Shown here piece after piece: positions 1 to 8,699 of a DNA stretch of 64,000 nucleotides. Made by a program: the position numbers and the translations under genes. The DNA is taken from NCBI RefSeq assembly GCF_003032475.1, contig NZ_CP028369.1, forward strand, positions 3,720,001 through 3,784,000. Direction: 5' to 3'. The stretch comes from Streptomyces sp. P3 (GTDB lineage Bacteria > Actinomycetota > Actinomycetes > Streptomycetales > Streptomycetaceae). A model generated the notes under the pieces. The model was not told the DNA's origin. It did not search any database and was given only the letters and a program-made list of their open reading frames with translations. Numbering within the stretch: the first letter of the stretch is position 1; the number at the start of each line of letters is the position of its first letter.

Positions 1-289
1 GGCGGCGTTCGACCAGGCCGCGGGATTCCAGGCGGTCGACGATGCCGGTCACGTTGGACGGCTCGCACTTCAGCTTCTGCGCCAGCTTGCGCATCGGCAG
101 CGGCTCCAGCGAGAGCAGACTCAGCAGCCGGGCCTGTGCGCCGGTGAGGGAGTGGCCGGCGGCGGCCTCCTCGTAGTCCTCGTAGAAGCGCGCCACGACC
201 TCGCCGATCAGCTCGACGACTTCCATGGTCAGGGCGTCGGGCAGCGGGGGCGGACCAGCTGGACGAGAGGTCGGATGTGAGGCGGGCAT
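1..289 (-). CDS. MarR-family transcriptional regulator, C-terminal part cut by window edge
   Basis: The reading frame runs off the left edge, so only about 96 N-terminal residues are visible. It starts at the ATG at 289. After a proline-rich start it has the MarR helical segment, then the winged helix-turn-helix with MRKLAQKLKCEPSNVTGIVD as recognition region. MarR proteins are dimeric repressors that usually release DNA on binding a phenolic or lipophilic ligand or on cysteine oxidation. It is divergent from the oxidoreductase at 404, and a 17-bp palindrome lies between them, so the likely target is that gene plus itself. The ligand cannot be inferred. Confidence 0.85.
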   Translation of the reverse strand, partial: MPASHPTSRPAGPPPLPDALTMEVVELIGEVVARFYEDYEEAAAGHSLTGAQARLLSLLSLEPLPMRKLAQKLKCEPSNVTGIVDRLESRGLVERR

Positions 290-310
290 GGATCCAGGGT
301 ACCCGTTTAC

Positions 311-340
311 TTGACATCCTGAAATATTCAGGAGCATGGT
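311..340 (+). promoter_or_regulatory. Promoter with overlapping MarR-type operator
   Basis: A consensus -35 box TTGACA sits at 311-316, with a weak -10 (CATGGT) at 335-340. A perfect palindrome TCCTGAA-ATA-TTCAGGA at 317-333 fills the spacer. This AT-rich dyad stands out from its GC-rich surroundings and lies between a marR gene and a divergent oxidoreductase, the classic autoregulatory arrangement. A further half-site like TTCAGG occurs near 344. Binding by the adjacent MarR protein is inferred. Confidence 0.6.
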
Positions 341-403
341 TGTTTCAGGTAGTGAAGCATTTCCGTACCGACGTAATCTCCCGCACGTGAAAGGCAGCCC
401 CCC

Positions 404-1423
404 ATGACTGACTCGGCCCTCCCCGCCACCGGCCGCGAATGGCGTCTGCTCAGCCGTCCCGTCGGCTGGCCGAAGCCCGAGGACTTCGAGCTGGCCGAGA
501 CGGAGATCCGCCGGCCCGGTCCGGGTGAGGTGCTGGTGCGCAACGCGTACGTCTCCGTCGACCCCTACATGCGCGGCCGTATGAGCAGCGCCAAGTCCTA
601 TGTCGCCCCCTTCGAGCTGGGCAAGGCCATGCAGGGCGGGGCGGTGGGCGAGGTCGTCGCCTCCGAGGCCGAGGGCATCGTGGCCGGCGACCACGTCCTG
701 CACTTCGGCGGCTGGCGCGAGTACGCGGTGTTCGACGCCAAGCAGGCCGTCAAGGTCGACCCCGACGCCGCGCCGCTGTCCACCTACCTGGGCGTCCTCG
801 GCATGACCGGCCTCACCGCCTACGCCGGACTGCTGCGCACCGCCGCCTTCAAGGAGGGCGACTCCGTCTTCGTGTCGGGCGCGGCCGGCGCCGTCGGCAG
901 CCAGGTCGGCCAGATCGCCCGGCTCAAGGGCGCTTCCCGGGTCATCGGTTCGGCCGGCTCCGACGAGAAGGTCAAGCTCCTGGTCGAGGAGTACGGCTTC
1001 GACGCCGCCTTCAACTACAAGAACGGCCCGGTCGCGGAGCAGCTGCGCGCCGCCGCCCCCGGCGGGATCGACGTCTACTTCGACAACGTCGGCGGCGATC
1101 ACCTCGAGGCGGCCATCGGCTCCCTCAACGAGAAGGGCCGCATAGCGATCTGCGGCATGATCTCCGTCTACAACAACACCGAGCCGGCCCCCGGCCCGAA
1201 GAACCTCGCCCGCCTCATCCAGACCCGCGGCCGCATCGAGGGACTCCTCGTGGGCGACCACTACGACCTGCAGCCGCAGTTCGTCCAGGAGGTCGGCGCC
1301 TGGGTCCGCTCCGGCGAGCTGAAGTACCGCGAGACGGTCGTCGAGGGCATCGAGAACAACCTCGAGGCGTTCCTCGGCGTCCTGCGCGGCGACAACACCG
1401 GCAAGATGATCGTCAAGCTCTGA
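404..1423 (+). CDS. NADP-dependent zinc-independent MDR oxidoreductase (CurA/leukotriene B4 dehydrogenase-like)
   Basis: 339 residues, the usual length for zinc-independent medium-chain dehydrogenases that reduce enones or quinones with NADPH. The N-terminal GroES-like domain carries the motif VDPYMRGRM typical of the CurA/LTB4DH subgroup. The Rossmann domain has SGAAGAVGS near residue 158, and the C terminus ends in the family-typical GKMIVKL. Zinc-ligand cysteines of classical alcohol dehydrogenases are absent. The start is the ATG after a weak GAAAGG. The divergent MarR gene and operator suggest induction by reactive electrophiles or quinones; the true substrate is unknown. Confidence 0.88.
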   Translation: MTDSALPATGREWRLLSRPVGWPKPEDFELAETEIRRPGPGEVLVRNAYVSVDPYMRGRMSSAKSYVAPFELGKAMQGGAVGEVVASEAEGIVAGDHVLHFGGWREYAVFDAKQAVKVDPDAAPLSTYLGVLGMTGLTAYAGLLRTAAFKEGDSVFVSGAAGAVGSQVGQIARLKGASRVIGSAGSDEKVKLLVEEYGFDAAFNYKNGPVAEQLRAAAPGGIDVYFDNVGGDHLEAAIGSLNEKGRIAICGMISVYNNTEPAPGPKNLARLIQTRGRIEGLLVGDHYDLQPQFVQEVGAWVRSGELKYRETVVEGIENNLEAFLGVLRGDNTGKMIVKL

Positions 1424-1501
1424 CCCGGCCGGCCCTCGGGCCACGTCGGCAGGGCCGCGCCTTCGGCCGGCCCGTGACGTGCGGCCCGGTGGTCACGCGC
1501 C

Positions 1502-1540
1502 GCGCGGGCCGCACCCCTGGACGTGGGGTGCGGCCCGCGC
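1502..1540. terminator. Bidirectional hairpin terminator
   Basis: Perfect 16-bp arms (1502-1517 and 1525-1540) with a 7-nt loop, placed between the convergent ends of the oxidoreductase (1423) and the serine hydrolase (1605). There is no T-run, as is common for Streptomyces terminators. Confidence 0.7.
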
Positions 1541-1604
1541 CGCCGCAGGCCGTGAGACCTCGTCGTGCACCGCCCGCCCTGTCGCCCCCACCGGCCACCC
1601 GCCG

Positions 1605-2780
1605 TCAGGAGTGTGCCAGGGCCGCGGTGTGCGCCGCCTTCGCCAGCCGGTCGTTCTCCGGCGCCGCGCCGCCCGGGAAGGCGAACCGGCGGCGCGTGTA
1701 GCCGTAGGCCAGAGCGCTGCGCGGGTCGGCGAAGGCCTGGCAGCCGCCCGCCCCGCTGTGCCCGAACGCGCCGGCGCCCAGGAACGGGTACCAGGTGTCC
1801 GCGGTCGCCTGGAAGCCCAGCCCGTACGCCTTGTGCGAGCGGGCCACCACGTCGTAGCCCACCGAGTGCAGCTGCCCGAACTCCGCCGCCGTGTCCTCCT
1901 TCAGCAGCGGGGCCTTCCCGTCGGTCTCGCTGATCGCCGCCGCGTACATGCCGGCCAGCCCGCGCGCCGACGCCACCCCGCCCACCGAGGCCGGGCCCCG
2001 GGCCCGGATCAGCGGGTCGTTGGGCAGCAGCTCGAGGTCGGTCGGCTGGGCGCCGTGGCGGTTGAAGGCGATGGCGGCCAGGGTGTGCGGTCCGCCGGGC
2101 AGGGCGTCCAGCAGCGCCCGCTGCTCGGCGGTCGGCGCCATCGGCTGCGCGGTGCGGAACCGTGGTTCGTGCGCCGGCGGCAGCCCCAGGAAGAAGTCCA
2201 GCCCGTACGGGACGCGCACCCGCTCCGCGTACACCTCCTGGAGGGTGCGCCCGGTGGCCCGCCGGACGACCTCGCCGGTGAGCGCCCCGATGACCAGCGC
2301 GTGGTAGCCGAAAGCGGTGCCCGGCCGCCAGAACGGCCGCTGGTCGGCCAGGCGTTCGGCGAGCTGCCGGTCGTCGGCCAGCTCCTGCGGCGAGAATCCG
2401 CCGTCCGTGCCCACCACCCCCGCCCGGTGCGCGAGCAGCTCCCGCAGGGTCAGCGCCCCCTTGCCCTCGGCGGCGAACTCCGGCCAGTAGTAGGTGACTT
2501 TGCGGTCCAGTTCCAGGGTGCCCTCCTGGACCAGCAGTGCGACCACCAGATGGGCGGCGCCCTTGGTCGAGGAGTAGACGCCGTAGAGGGAGTCGGGTCC
2601 GGCGCCGTCCGCGGACGCCCACAGGTCGACGACCCGGCGGCCGTGCACATACACGCACAACTGGCCTTCGTAGTCGGGCTGTTCCTCCGCCACGAACGCG
2701 GCGAACTCCTCCCGCACCGCTTCGAATCCGTCGGCGACGCTGCCGTGGATCTCCTTCGTCGTCCGAGTCAATCGAGTCAT
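1605..2780 (-). CDS. Serine hydrolase, beta-lactamase/esterase EstB superfamily
   Basis: 391 residues of the class C beta-lactamase-like fold (PF00144). The catalytic SxxK is S70-S-T-K73. No signal peptide is visible, which favours an intracellular esterase or lipase rather than a periplasmic beta-lactamase. The sequence HSGAGGCQAFADP near the C terminus is the usual family HxG-type third motif. The start ATG is preceded by GAGGAGAA. It is transcribed alone, divergent from the EI24 gene across a 253-bp spacer. Substrate unknown; similar proteins hydrolyse short-chain esters. Confidence 0.85.
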   Translation of the reverse strand: MTRLTRTTKEIHGSVADGFEAVREEFAAFVAEEQPDYEGQLCVYVHGRRVVDLWASADGAGPDSLYGVYSSTKGAAHLVVALLVQEGTLELDRKVTYYWPEFAAEGKGALTLRELLAHRAGVVGTDGGFSPQELADDRQLAERLADQRPFWRPGTAFGYHALVIGALTGEVVRRATGRTLQEVYAERVRVPYGLDFFLGLPPAHEPRFRTAQPMAPTAEQRALLDALPGGPHTLAAIAFNRHGAQPTDLELLPNDPLIRARGPASVGGVASARGLAGMYAAAISETDGKAPLLKEDTAAEFGQLHSVGYDVVARSHKAYGLGFQATADTWYPFLGAGAFGHSGAGGCQAFADPRSALAYGYTRRRFAFPGGAAPENDRLAKAAHTAALAHS

Positions 2781-2859
2781 CCGTTCTCCTCAACCAGCCC
2801 GCTGCTTGCGTGTGTCCTGATGATCGACGCCTGTGCGACCTGCGGGAACTGCCCTTCGG

Positions 2860-2889
2860 ACGATCCCGGACATGAGCTTCCGGGATCGT
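2860..2889. promoter_or_regulatory. Inverted repeat in divergent intergenic region, possible operator
   Basis: Perfect 11-bp arms ACGATCCCGGA (2860-2870) and TCCGGGATCGT (2879-2889), separated by 8 nt. It lies between two divergent starts (2780 and 3034), so a regulator-binding site or leader hairpin of the serine hydrolase transcript is more likely than a terminator. No adjacent regulator gene is present. Confidence 0.4.
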
Positions 2890-3033
2890 TGCTTCCGGAG
2901 ATCGGTACGGCGAGGTGTGCCTGTTCGACTCAACTGCGGCAGGGAGGCGTTGGTGTCACCCATGCCCCGGATGGCCCATCGGGGCCCCTCGGGCGCCCGG
3001 TTGTGAGGTGAGCATGGCCGATAGAGTTCGGTC

Positions 3034-3879
3034 ATGCGCGATCTCGGGGTGGGTTTCCGGTACCTGTTGAAGGGCCAGCGGTGGGTGGCCCGGCACGGTA
3101 GGCAGTACGGGTTCGGGCTGGTCCCCGGCCTGATCACGCTCGTCCTCTACGTCGCGGCCCTGGTGGCGCTCGCGGTGTGGGGCGAGGACTTCGTGGGGTG
3201 GGCGACACCGTTCGCGGACGACTGGTCCAGCCCCTGGAGCGGACTGTTCCGCGGTTTCCTCACGGCCGTGCTGTTCGCTCTCGGCCTTCTCCTCGCAGTC
3301 CTGACCTTCACCGCCGTGACCCTGCTGATCGGGCAGCCCTTCTACGAGAGCCTCTCCGAGCGGGTCGACCGGGACGTCTCGCCCGACGGCACGGCCCCCG
3401 AGTCCGGGCTGCCGCTCTGGCGGGAACTGTGGATCTCCGCCCGGGACAGCCTGCGCGTGCTGGCCCGCGCGCTGGTGTGGGCGGTGCTGCTGTTCGCCCT
3501 CGGGTTCGTCCCGGTCGTCGGCCAGACGGTCGTGCCGGTGCTCGGCTTCTTCGTCACCGGCTTCTTCCTCACCGAGGAGCTCGCCGCCGTCGCCCTCCAG
3601 CGCCGTGACGTCGACCTGCGCGCCCGGCTCGCCCTGTTCCGCTCCCGCAAGACGCTGATCTGGGGCTTCGGCACTCCCCTCGGGCTGGCCTTCCTGGTGC
3701 CCTTCGTCGCCGTGTTCCTGATGCCGGGCGCGGTCGCCGGCGCCACCCTGCTCGCCCGTGAGCTGCTCGGCGAGGAGATCTCCGAAGGAGACGAGCCGGA
3801 CGACGCGGACGCGGCGGACGACGGGGACGGCGCCGCCGCGTCCCACGCGTCCGGGCGGCCCGGCGCGGCGTACCGGTGA
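3034..3879 (+). CDS. EI24/CysZ-like integral membrane protein
   Basis: 281 residues of the EI24 domain family (PF07264), related to CysZ sulfate permeases. There are several hydrophobic segments, including ones near residues 25-50, 75-100, 150-185 and 215-250. The N terminus GFRYLLKGQRWVARHG is characteristic of the actinobacterial group. The tail from about residue 250 is rich in Asp, Glu and Ala and probably cytoplasmic. The start codon has little visible Shine-Dalgarno sequence. The stop overlaps the next start (GTGA), so the two genes are translationally coupled. Transported substrate is not known. Confidence 0.8.
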   Translation: MRDLGVGFRYLLKGQRWVARHGRQYGFGLVPGLITLVLYVAALVALAVWGEDFVGWATPFADDWSSPWSGLFRGFLTAVLFALGLLLAVLTFTAVTLLIGQPFYESLSERVDRDVSPDGTAPESGLPLWRELWISARDSLRVLARALVWAVLLFALGFVPVVGQTVVPVLGFFVTGFFLTEELAAVALQRRDVDLRARLALFRSRKTLIWGFGTPLGLAFLVPFVAVFLMPGAVAGATLLARELLGEEISEGDEPDDADAADDGDGAAASHASGRPGAAYR

Positions 3880-4208
3880 CACCGTCGCCCGTGAAGGCAG
3901 CCAACCTGGGCCTCCTCTTCCTGATCGAGCTGGGCGCCCTCGCGGCCGTCTCCTACTGGGGCTTCTCCACCGCCCACCCCTGGCTGCTGGGGCTCACGGC
4001 CCCGGCGACGCTGATCGCGCTCTGGGCGCTGTGCGGATCGCCGCAGGCCCGGTTCAAGACGCGCGGCGCGGTCCGGGCCGGTTTCGAACTGGCCTGGTTC
4101 GGCAGCGGCGTCGTCGCACTCTGGGCCGCCGGCGCCCATGGACTCGCGTCGGCCTTCGCGCTCGTCTGCGCGGCGAGCAAGGTGCTCGCCCTCAAGTGGG
4201 ACCAGTAG
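3876..4208 (+). CDS. YrdB/DUF2568 family small membrane protein
   Basis: 110 residues, almost entirely hydrophobic, with about four transmembrane segments. It matches the YrdB family (DUF2568), short membrane proteins without an assigned function. The start is GTG overlapping the stop of the EI24 gene in GTGA, so expression is coupled to it. The pair probably works in the same membrane process, but nothing in the sequence names it. Confidence 0.75.
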   Translation: MTPSPVKAANLGLLFLIELGALAAVSYWGFSTAHPWLLGLTAPATLIALWALCGSPQARFKTRGAVRAGFELAWFGSGVVALWAAGAHGLASAFALVCAASKVLALKWDQ

Positions 4209-4418
4209 CGCGAGCGTTCAGCGGTGCAGGTCCGGGGGAGGGCGCAGAGCCCGTCGTCGTGCGGCTCTCGGCCGCGCCCCCGGGACGGGGGAGGAGGCGG
4301 ACGGCCGGTGGTTCGTTGTGAAGGGTTCGTACGAAATCCAGGCGGGCCGCTCGAACGCCGACCGGGGGATCGCCGCGACGGTTAACGTGTGATCAGGTGA
4401 TCGTCGCCTCCTTGAACA

Positions 4419-4452
4419 GCCCCGGTCCGGGACCTGACCCCTGGACCGGGGC
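4419..4452. terminator. Hairpin in the 319-bp convergent spacer
   Basis: The spacer 4209-4527 separates the convergent ends of the DUF2568 and aldose-epimerase genes. It holds an inverted repeat with perfect 10-bp arms GCCCCGGTCC (4419-4428) and GGACCGGGGC (4443-4452), consistent with a terminator used from either side. No credible gene was seen in the rest of the spacer. Confidence 0.55.
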
Positions 4453-4527
4453 AATGTCGTTCCCGGCCCGGTCGCCGGAGTCTCCCCGGGCGTTCCCGGG
4501 CCTGTCCGTCCCCTCGGCCTCCGCGGC

Positions 4528-5505
4528 CTACCGGGCCGAGAAGCCGTACACCGTCTGCGACCGGTAGACCCCGCCCGGCCGCAGGACGGTGCTCGGGAAC
4601 TCCGGGCGGTTCGGCGAGTCGGGGAAGTGCTGGGTCTCCAGCGCGACGCCGTCGCCGGGCGCGAACGGCTCGCCGAGGTGGTCGGCGGTGTACAGCTGGA
4701 GCCCCGGCTCGGTCGTCGCCACCGTCAGCACCCGCCCGGACGCCGGGTCGTGCAGCTCGGCCACCTCGACCGGCGCGTGGGTGACGCCCTTGTCGAGCAC
4801 GAAGTTGTGGTCGTAGCCGGCGTCGACCTTGCGCGACGCGCGGAAGTCGAAGCGGGTGTCCGCGACCGTCGCGAGCTCACCGGTCGGGATCAGGTCGGCG
4901 TCCACCGGCGTGTAACGGGAGGCGGCCAGCCGCAGCTCGTGCCCGGCGGCGCCGCCGCTGCCGGGGCCGCCGAGGTCGAAGTAGCTGTGGTTGGTCAGGT
5001 TGACCGTCGTCGGCGCGTCCGTGACCGCCTCGTACGCGAGGCACAGCGCCCCCGACGCGTCCAGCGTGTACGTCGCCGACACCTCCAGACGGCCGGGGAA
5101 GCCCTCCTCACCGTGCGCGCTGACCCGGCTCAGCCGCAGCCCGTGCTCGACCGGCTCCACCTCCCACACCCGTTTGTCGAAGCCGCGGGCGCCGCCGTGC
5201 AGGGAGTTCGGCGCGTTGTTGGGCTCCAGCGCGTACGTCAGGCCGTCGAGGTGGAAGCGGGCGTGCGCGATCCGGTTGGCGTAACGCCCGACCAGCGCGC
5301 CGAGGTAGGGCTCGGGGTGGGCGAGATAACCGTCCAGATCCGCGAACCCCAGGACCACGTTCGCCGGGTGGCCGTCGCGGTCGGGGACCTCTACGGACTG
5401 CACGATCCCCCCGTAGGACAGCACCCGCACCCGGGTGCCCGCCCGCTCCAGGGTCCAGCGGTGCACCGGAGTGCCGTCGGAAAGTGTTCCGAAGTGTTCG
5501 CTCAT
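4528..5505 (-). CDS. galM: Aldose 1-epimerase (galactose mutarotase)
   Basis: 325 residues, the normal length of GalM. It interconverts alpha and beta anomers of hexoses such as galactose. Family motifs are visible: NRIAHARF early, NLTNHSYFDLGG and YDHNFVLD around the sugar-binding histidines, and LETQHFPDSPN near residue 290 with the catalytic glutamate. No signal peptide, so cytoplasmic. It starts at ATG 5505, only 15 bp after the stop of the GDSL lipoprotein on the same strand, so the two are probably cotranscribed. There is no gal operon nearby; a general sugar-catabolism role is likely. Confidence 0.9.
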   Translation of the reverse strand: MSEHFGTLSDGTPVHRWTLERAGTRVRVLSYGGIVQSVEVPDRDGHPANVVLGFADLDGYLAHPEPYLGALVGRYANRIAHARFHLDGLTYALEPNNAPNSLHGGARGFDKRVWEVEPVEHGLRLSRVSAHGEEGFPGRLEVSATYTLDASGALCLAYEAVTDAPTTVNLTNHSYFDLGGPGSGGAAGHELRLAASRYTPVDADLIPTGELATVADTRFDFRASRKVDAGYDHNFVLDKGVTHAPVEVAELHDPASGRVLTVATTEPGLQLYTADHLGEPFAPGDGVALETQHFPDSPNRPEFPSTVLRPGGVYRSQTVYGFSAR

Positions 5506-5520
5506 GGGCGGAACTTTAGG

Positions 5521-6414
5521 TCACGAGGTCTTCGCGGTGACCTTGCGATACGCCATCTCCGCGAGCCGCGCCTGCCCGTCCTTGCTCGGATGGAACCAGT
5601 CCCAGTGACTCAGCTGGTCCGTGCCGAACCGGAAGTCGTACACCGCACCGCCGTCGAACCGGCACCGCGCGTCCTTCGCGCAGACCTCCTTCAGCACCCT
5701 GTTGTACTCCTCCACCCGTTTCTGGACGGTCGCCCGCCGCAGCGTCGCCGCCGAGTCCAGCGCGTCCGCGTCGCCCAGCATCGACGGGCAGATGCCCAGC
5801 TTCCACACCTGCTTGCCCAGCGCGTTCGTGCGCCCCTGCGACCACAGCCGCTTGAGGTTCGGCACGCTCGCCACGTACACCTGCGTCCTCGGCAGCGCGC
5901 GCCGCAGCGTGCGGAGCGCCTCCTCGAACTGGGCGCGGAAGTCCGCCACCGGCGTCATCGCCGCCGTCGACCGCCGGCACGCGTCGTTCGCGCCCGCCAT
6001 CACCGCCACCAACTGCGGCTTCTGCGCCGCCGCCCGGACCATCTGGGCCGGCAGGTCCGCCATCCGCGCCCCGGTCTCGGCATGGTTCCAACTGTGCGTG
6101 GCCGCCTTCGCGGCGCCCAGCAGCCGGACGGCGAGACTGTTCACCTCGGCGCTGCTGCCGGTCGCCCAGGACACCTCGGGACAGTCCGCGAGGACGCCGC
6201 AGGCGTCGAAGCCGCGGGTGATCGAGTCACCCACCGCCGCCACCGAGTCGGGGCTGGCGTCCCACAGCGACGTCGGCGACGGCTTCGCCTGCCGGGCCCG
6301 GGTGGCGGACGCCCCCGCGTCGTCGCCTCCCTGGGCGTCACAGCCGGCCAGCCCCAGGACGGCCGCCGTCGTGCCCGCGAGCAGGGCCCGCGCGTGCCGG
6401 TTTCGCATCCGCAT
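5521..6414 (-). CDS. SGNH/GDSL-family secreted lipoprotein hydrolase
   Basis: About 297 residues from the ATG at 6414 (an alternative ATG is at 6408). The first 30 residues are a lipoprotein signal peptide with lipobox LAGC. The SGNH motifs are present: block I AVGDSITRGFD with the catalytic serine, block III GAND, and the C-terminal DWFHPSKDG carrying the Asp-His pair. Such proteins hydrolyse esters of lipids or polysaccharides at the outer membrane surface. AGGGGAA precedes the start by 11 nt. A longer frame upstream lacks a signal peptide, so the later start was chosen. It is followed at 15 bp by galM. Confidence 0.85.
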   Translation of the reverse strand: MRMRNRHARALLAGTTAAVLGLAGCDAQGGDDAGASATRARQAKPSPTSLWDASPDSVAAVGDSITRGFDACGVLADCPEVSWATGSSAEVNSLAVRLLGAAKAATHSWNHAETGARMADLPAQMVRAAAQKPQLVAVMAGANDACRRSTAAMTPVADFRAQFEEALRTLRRALPRTQVYVASVPNLKRLWSQGRTNALGKQVWKLGICPSMLGDADALDSAATLRRATVQKRVEEYNRVLKEVCAKDARCRFDGGAVYDFRFGTDQLSHWDWFHPSKDGQARLAEMAYRKVTAKTS

Positions 6415-6695
6415 CCGCTGGTGTTCCCCTCGACTCCGCCGACTCTGTCCGATCTTCGAACACGCTCTCCTCATGACAACGCGCGGGAGTTCCCGGCGAA
6501 TGACACCCACAAGATGGAACGCTCCATGCCCGCACAGGCGTCCTGCCGAGTGAAAGGCGGACGCTAAACGGCACCTGGACCGACGGTACGTCACACTCCT
6601 TGCGCCGCCGCACGGTAGCCTCGCCATCAGCGCGGCTGCCTGCCACCGCCGCCATGTCAGCCTGCAAGACTGTCCCGCTCTGCCCGGAGGTCCCG

Positions 6696-7190
6696 GTGAC
6701 GACACGTGGAGTTCTGTACGTGCACTCCGCGCCGCGCGCGCTGTGCCCGCACGTCGAATGGGCCGTCGCCGGGGTGCTCGGCACGCGCGTCAGCCTCGAC
6801 TGGATCCGGCAGCCCGCCGCGCCCGGCACCTGGCGCTCGGAGTTCTCCTGGAAGGGCGAGCCCGGTACGGCCTCCAAGCTGGCCTCCGCGCTGCGCGGCT
6901 GGCAGATGCTGCGCTTCGAGGTCACCGCCGAGCCCTGCGCCACCGCCGAGGGCGAGCGCTACAGCTGCACGCCGGACCTCGGCATCTTCCACGCCGTCAC
7001 CGGCATCCACGGCGACATCCTGATCCCGGAGGACCGGCTGCGCGCCGCCCTGCTGCGCAGCAGGCGCGGCGAGACGGACCTCGAGGCCGAACTCGCCAAG
7101 CTCCTCGGCAAGCCCTGGGACGACGAGCTGGAATCGTTCCGGCACGCGGGCGAGGGAGCTCCGGTGCGCTGGCTGCACCAGGTGGTGTGA
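6696..7190 (+). CDS. DUF3145 family protein
   Basis: 164 residues from the GTG at 6696, which has GGAGG five bases upstream; longer starts lack a ribosome site. DUF3145 is a conserved actinobacterial family of unknown function, often found beside the fab operon as here. The protein begins MTTRGVLYVHSAPRALCPHV and looks soluble, with no membrane segment. It converges on fabF with a 60-bp palindrome between them, so it is not part of the fatty acid operon even though the neighbourhood is conserved. Confidence 0.85.
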   Translation: MTTRGVLYVHSAPRALCPHVEWAVAGVLGTRVSLDWIRQPAAPGTWRSEFSWKGEPGTASKLASALRGWQMLRFEVTAEPCATAEGERYSCTPDLGIFHAVTGIHGDILIPEDRLRAALLRSRRGETDLEAELAKLLGKPWDDELESFRHAGEGAPVRWLHQVV

Positions 7191-7250
7191 CCCGCCCGTC
7201 TCCCGGAGGCGCGCAGAACCGCCCGATCAGCCCCGCCGGCTCACGACCGG

Positions 7251-7310
7251 CCCCCGACGCGCAGTGGCCCGGACCCCCCGCGGGGGGTCCGGGCCACTGC
7301 GCGTCGGGGG
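7251..7310. terminator. Perfect 60-bp palindrome, bidirectional terminator
   Basis: Bases 7251-7280 are the exact reverse complement of 7281-7310, with no unpaired loop base required by the sequence. It lies 60 bp after the DUF3145 stop and 6 bp after the end of fabF on the other strand. The position between two converging genes and the extreme stem stability support a terminator for both transcripts. Confidence 0.85.
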
Positions 7311-7316
7311 CGCGGA

Positions 7317-8597
7317 TCAGACCGTCCGGAACGCCAGGACGACGTTGTGCCCGCCGAACCCGAACGAGTCGTTCAGGGCGGCGATACGGCCCTCGACGGG
7401 CAGCTTGCGCGCCTCGCCGCGCACGATGTCCGCGTTCGCCTCGGCCTCGGGGTCGAGGTTCTCGACGTTGATGGTGGGCGGGGCGATCCGGTTGTACAGC
7501 GCGAGCACCGTGGCGACGGACTCGACACCGCCCGCGCCGCCCAGCAGGTGACCGGTCATGGACTTGGTCGCGGAGACCGCGAAGTGGTCCGCGTCGTCGC
7601 CGAAGACCTTGCGCAGCGCCTTGAGTTCGGCCACGTCACCGGCCGGCGTGGAGGTGGCGTGCGCGTTGACGTGCACGATCTCCGCCGGGTTCAGGTCGGT
7701 GTTGTCCAGCAGGTTCTGCAGGGCGTGCGCGATGCCGCGGCCCTCCGGCTCCGGCTGCACGATGTCGTGGCTGTCGGCGGAGATGCCCTGGCCGACGGCC
7801 TCGGCGTAGACCCGGGCGCCGCGCGCGGCGGCGTGCTCCGCGGACTCCAGGACGATCACGCCGGCGCCCTCGCCCATGACGAAGCCGTCGCGGGCGACGT
7901 CGTAGGGCCGTGATGCCGCCTGCGGGTTCTCGTTGTTCTTGGACATCGCCATCATGTTGCCGAACGCGGCGATGGGCAGCGGGTGGATCGCCGCCTCCGT
8001 GCCGCCGGCCACGACGACGTCGGCGCGGCCCGTGCGGATCATCTCGATGGCGTAGCCGATGGCCTCAGCGCCCGACGCGCACGCCGAGACCGGCGTGTGC
8101 ACGCCCGCGCGGGCGCCCACGAGCAGGCCCACGTTGGCGGACGGGCTGTTCGGCATCAGCATGGGCACGGTGTGCGGGGAGACGCGGCGGACGCCCTTGT
8201 CCTTCAGCACGTCGTACTGGTCGAGCAGGGTGGTCACGCCGCCGATGCCGGAGGCGATGACCGCGCCGAGCCGGTCGGGGTCGACCTTGCCGTCGCTGCC
8301 GTCCTCACCGGCCTTGCCGGAGAACCCGGCGTCCTTCCAGGCTTCCTGGGCCGCGATCAGCGCGAACTGCGCCGAGCGGTCCAGCTTGCGGGCCTGCGGC
8401 CGCGGAATGACCTCGAGGGGCTCCACCGCGACCGGGGCCGCGATCCGGACGGCCTGTTCGGCCGCCCACTCCTGGTCCAGTGCCTTGACGCCGGACTTGC
8501 CGGCGACGAGGCCCTCCCAGGTAGAGGCTGCGTCGCCACCCAGCGGTGTGGTTGCGCCGATACCGGTGACGACCACGGTGCGATTGGTCGGGCTCAC
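7317..8597 (-). CDS. fabF: 3-oxoacyl-ACP synthase II
   Basis: About 426 residues. KAS II condenses malonyl-ACP with growing acyl-ACP chains. The thiolase-fold triad is visible: Cys173 in VSACASGAEA, His313 in VNAHATSTPAGD and His350 in KSMTGHLLGGAGG, with Lys345 beside it. The start is taken as GTG 8597, preceded by GGAGAAAG; a TTG 15 bases upstream would place that ribosome site inside the gene. It is the last gene of the minus-strand operon fasR-fabD-fabH-acpP-fabF, about 100 bp after acpP, and ends at the 60-bp palindrome. Confidence 0.95.
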   Translation of the reverse strand: MSPTNRTVVVTGIGATTPLGGDAASTWEGLVAGKSGVKALDQEWAAEQAVRIAAPVAVEPLEVIPRPQARKLDRSAQFALIAAQEAWKDAGFSGKAGEDGSDGKVDPDRLGAVIASGIGGVTTLLDQYDVLKDKGVRRVSPHTVPMLMPNSPSANVGLLVGARAGVHTPVSACASGAEAIGYAIEMIRTGRADVVVAGGTEAAIHPLPIAAFGNMMAMSKNNENPQAASRPYDVARDGFVMGEGAGVIVLESAEHAAARGARVYAEAVGQGISADSHDIVQPEPEGRGIAHALQNLLDNTDLNPAEIVHVNAHATSTPAGDVAELKALRKVFGDDADHFAVSATKSMTGHLLGGAGGVESVATVLALYNRIAPPTINVENLDPEAEANADIVRGEARKLPVEGRIAALNDSFGFGGHNVVLAFRTV

Positions 8598-8699
8598 GGA
8601 TTCTTTCTCCAACGTTGCGAGGAGGACTGCCCCCGCCTCAGCGGGGAGAACGGCGCCACCGCCGGGTGGCGGGGCAGTTCAGCCCAGGTGATCGGTAGA

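Noticed and set aside
1261..2793. 510-codon frame overlapping the serine hydrolase
   Set aside because: Same strand but a different frame from the enzyme that carries SxxK; Gly/Arg-rich.
4627..6567. 646-codon plus-strand frame across galM and the GDSL gene
   Set aside because: It is the complement of two genes with strong motifs and has Arg/Pro/Val-rich random composition.
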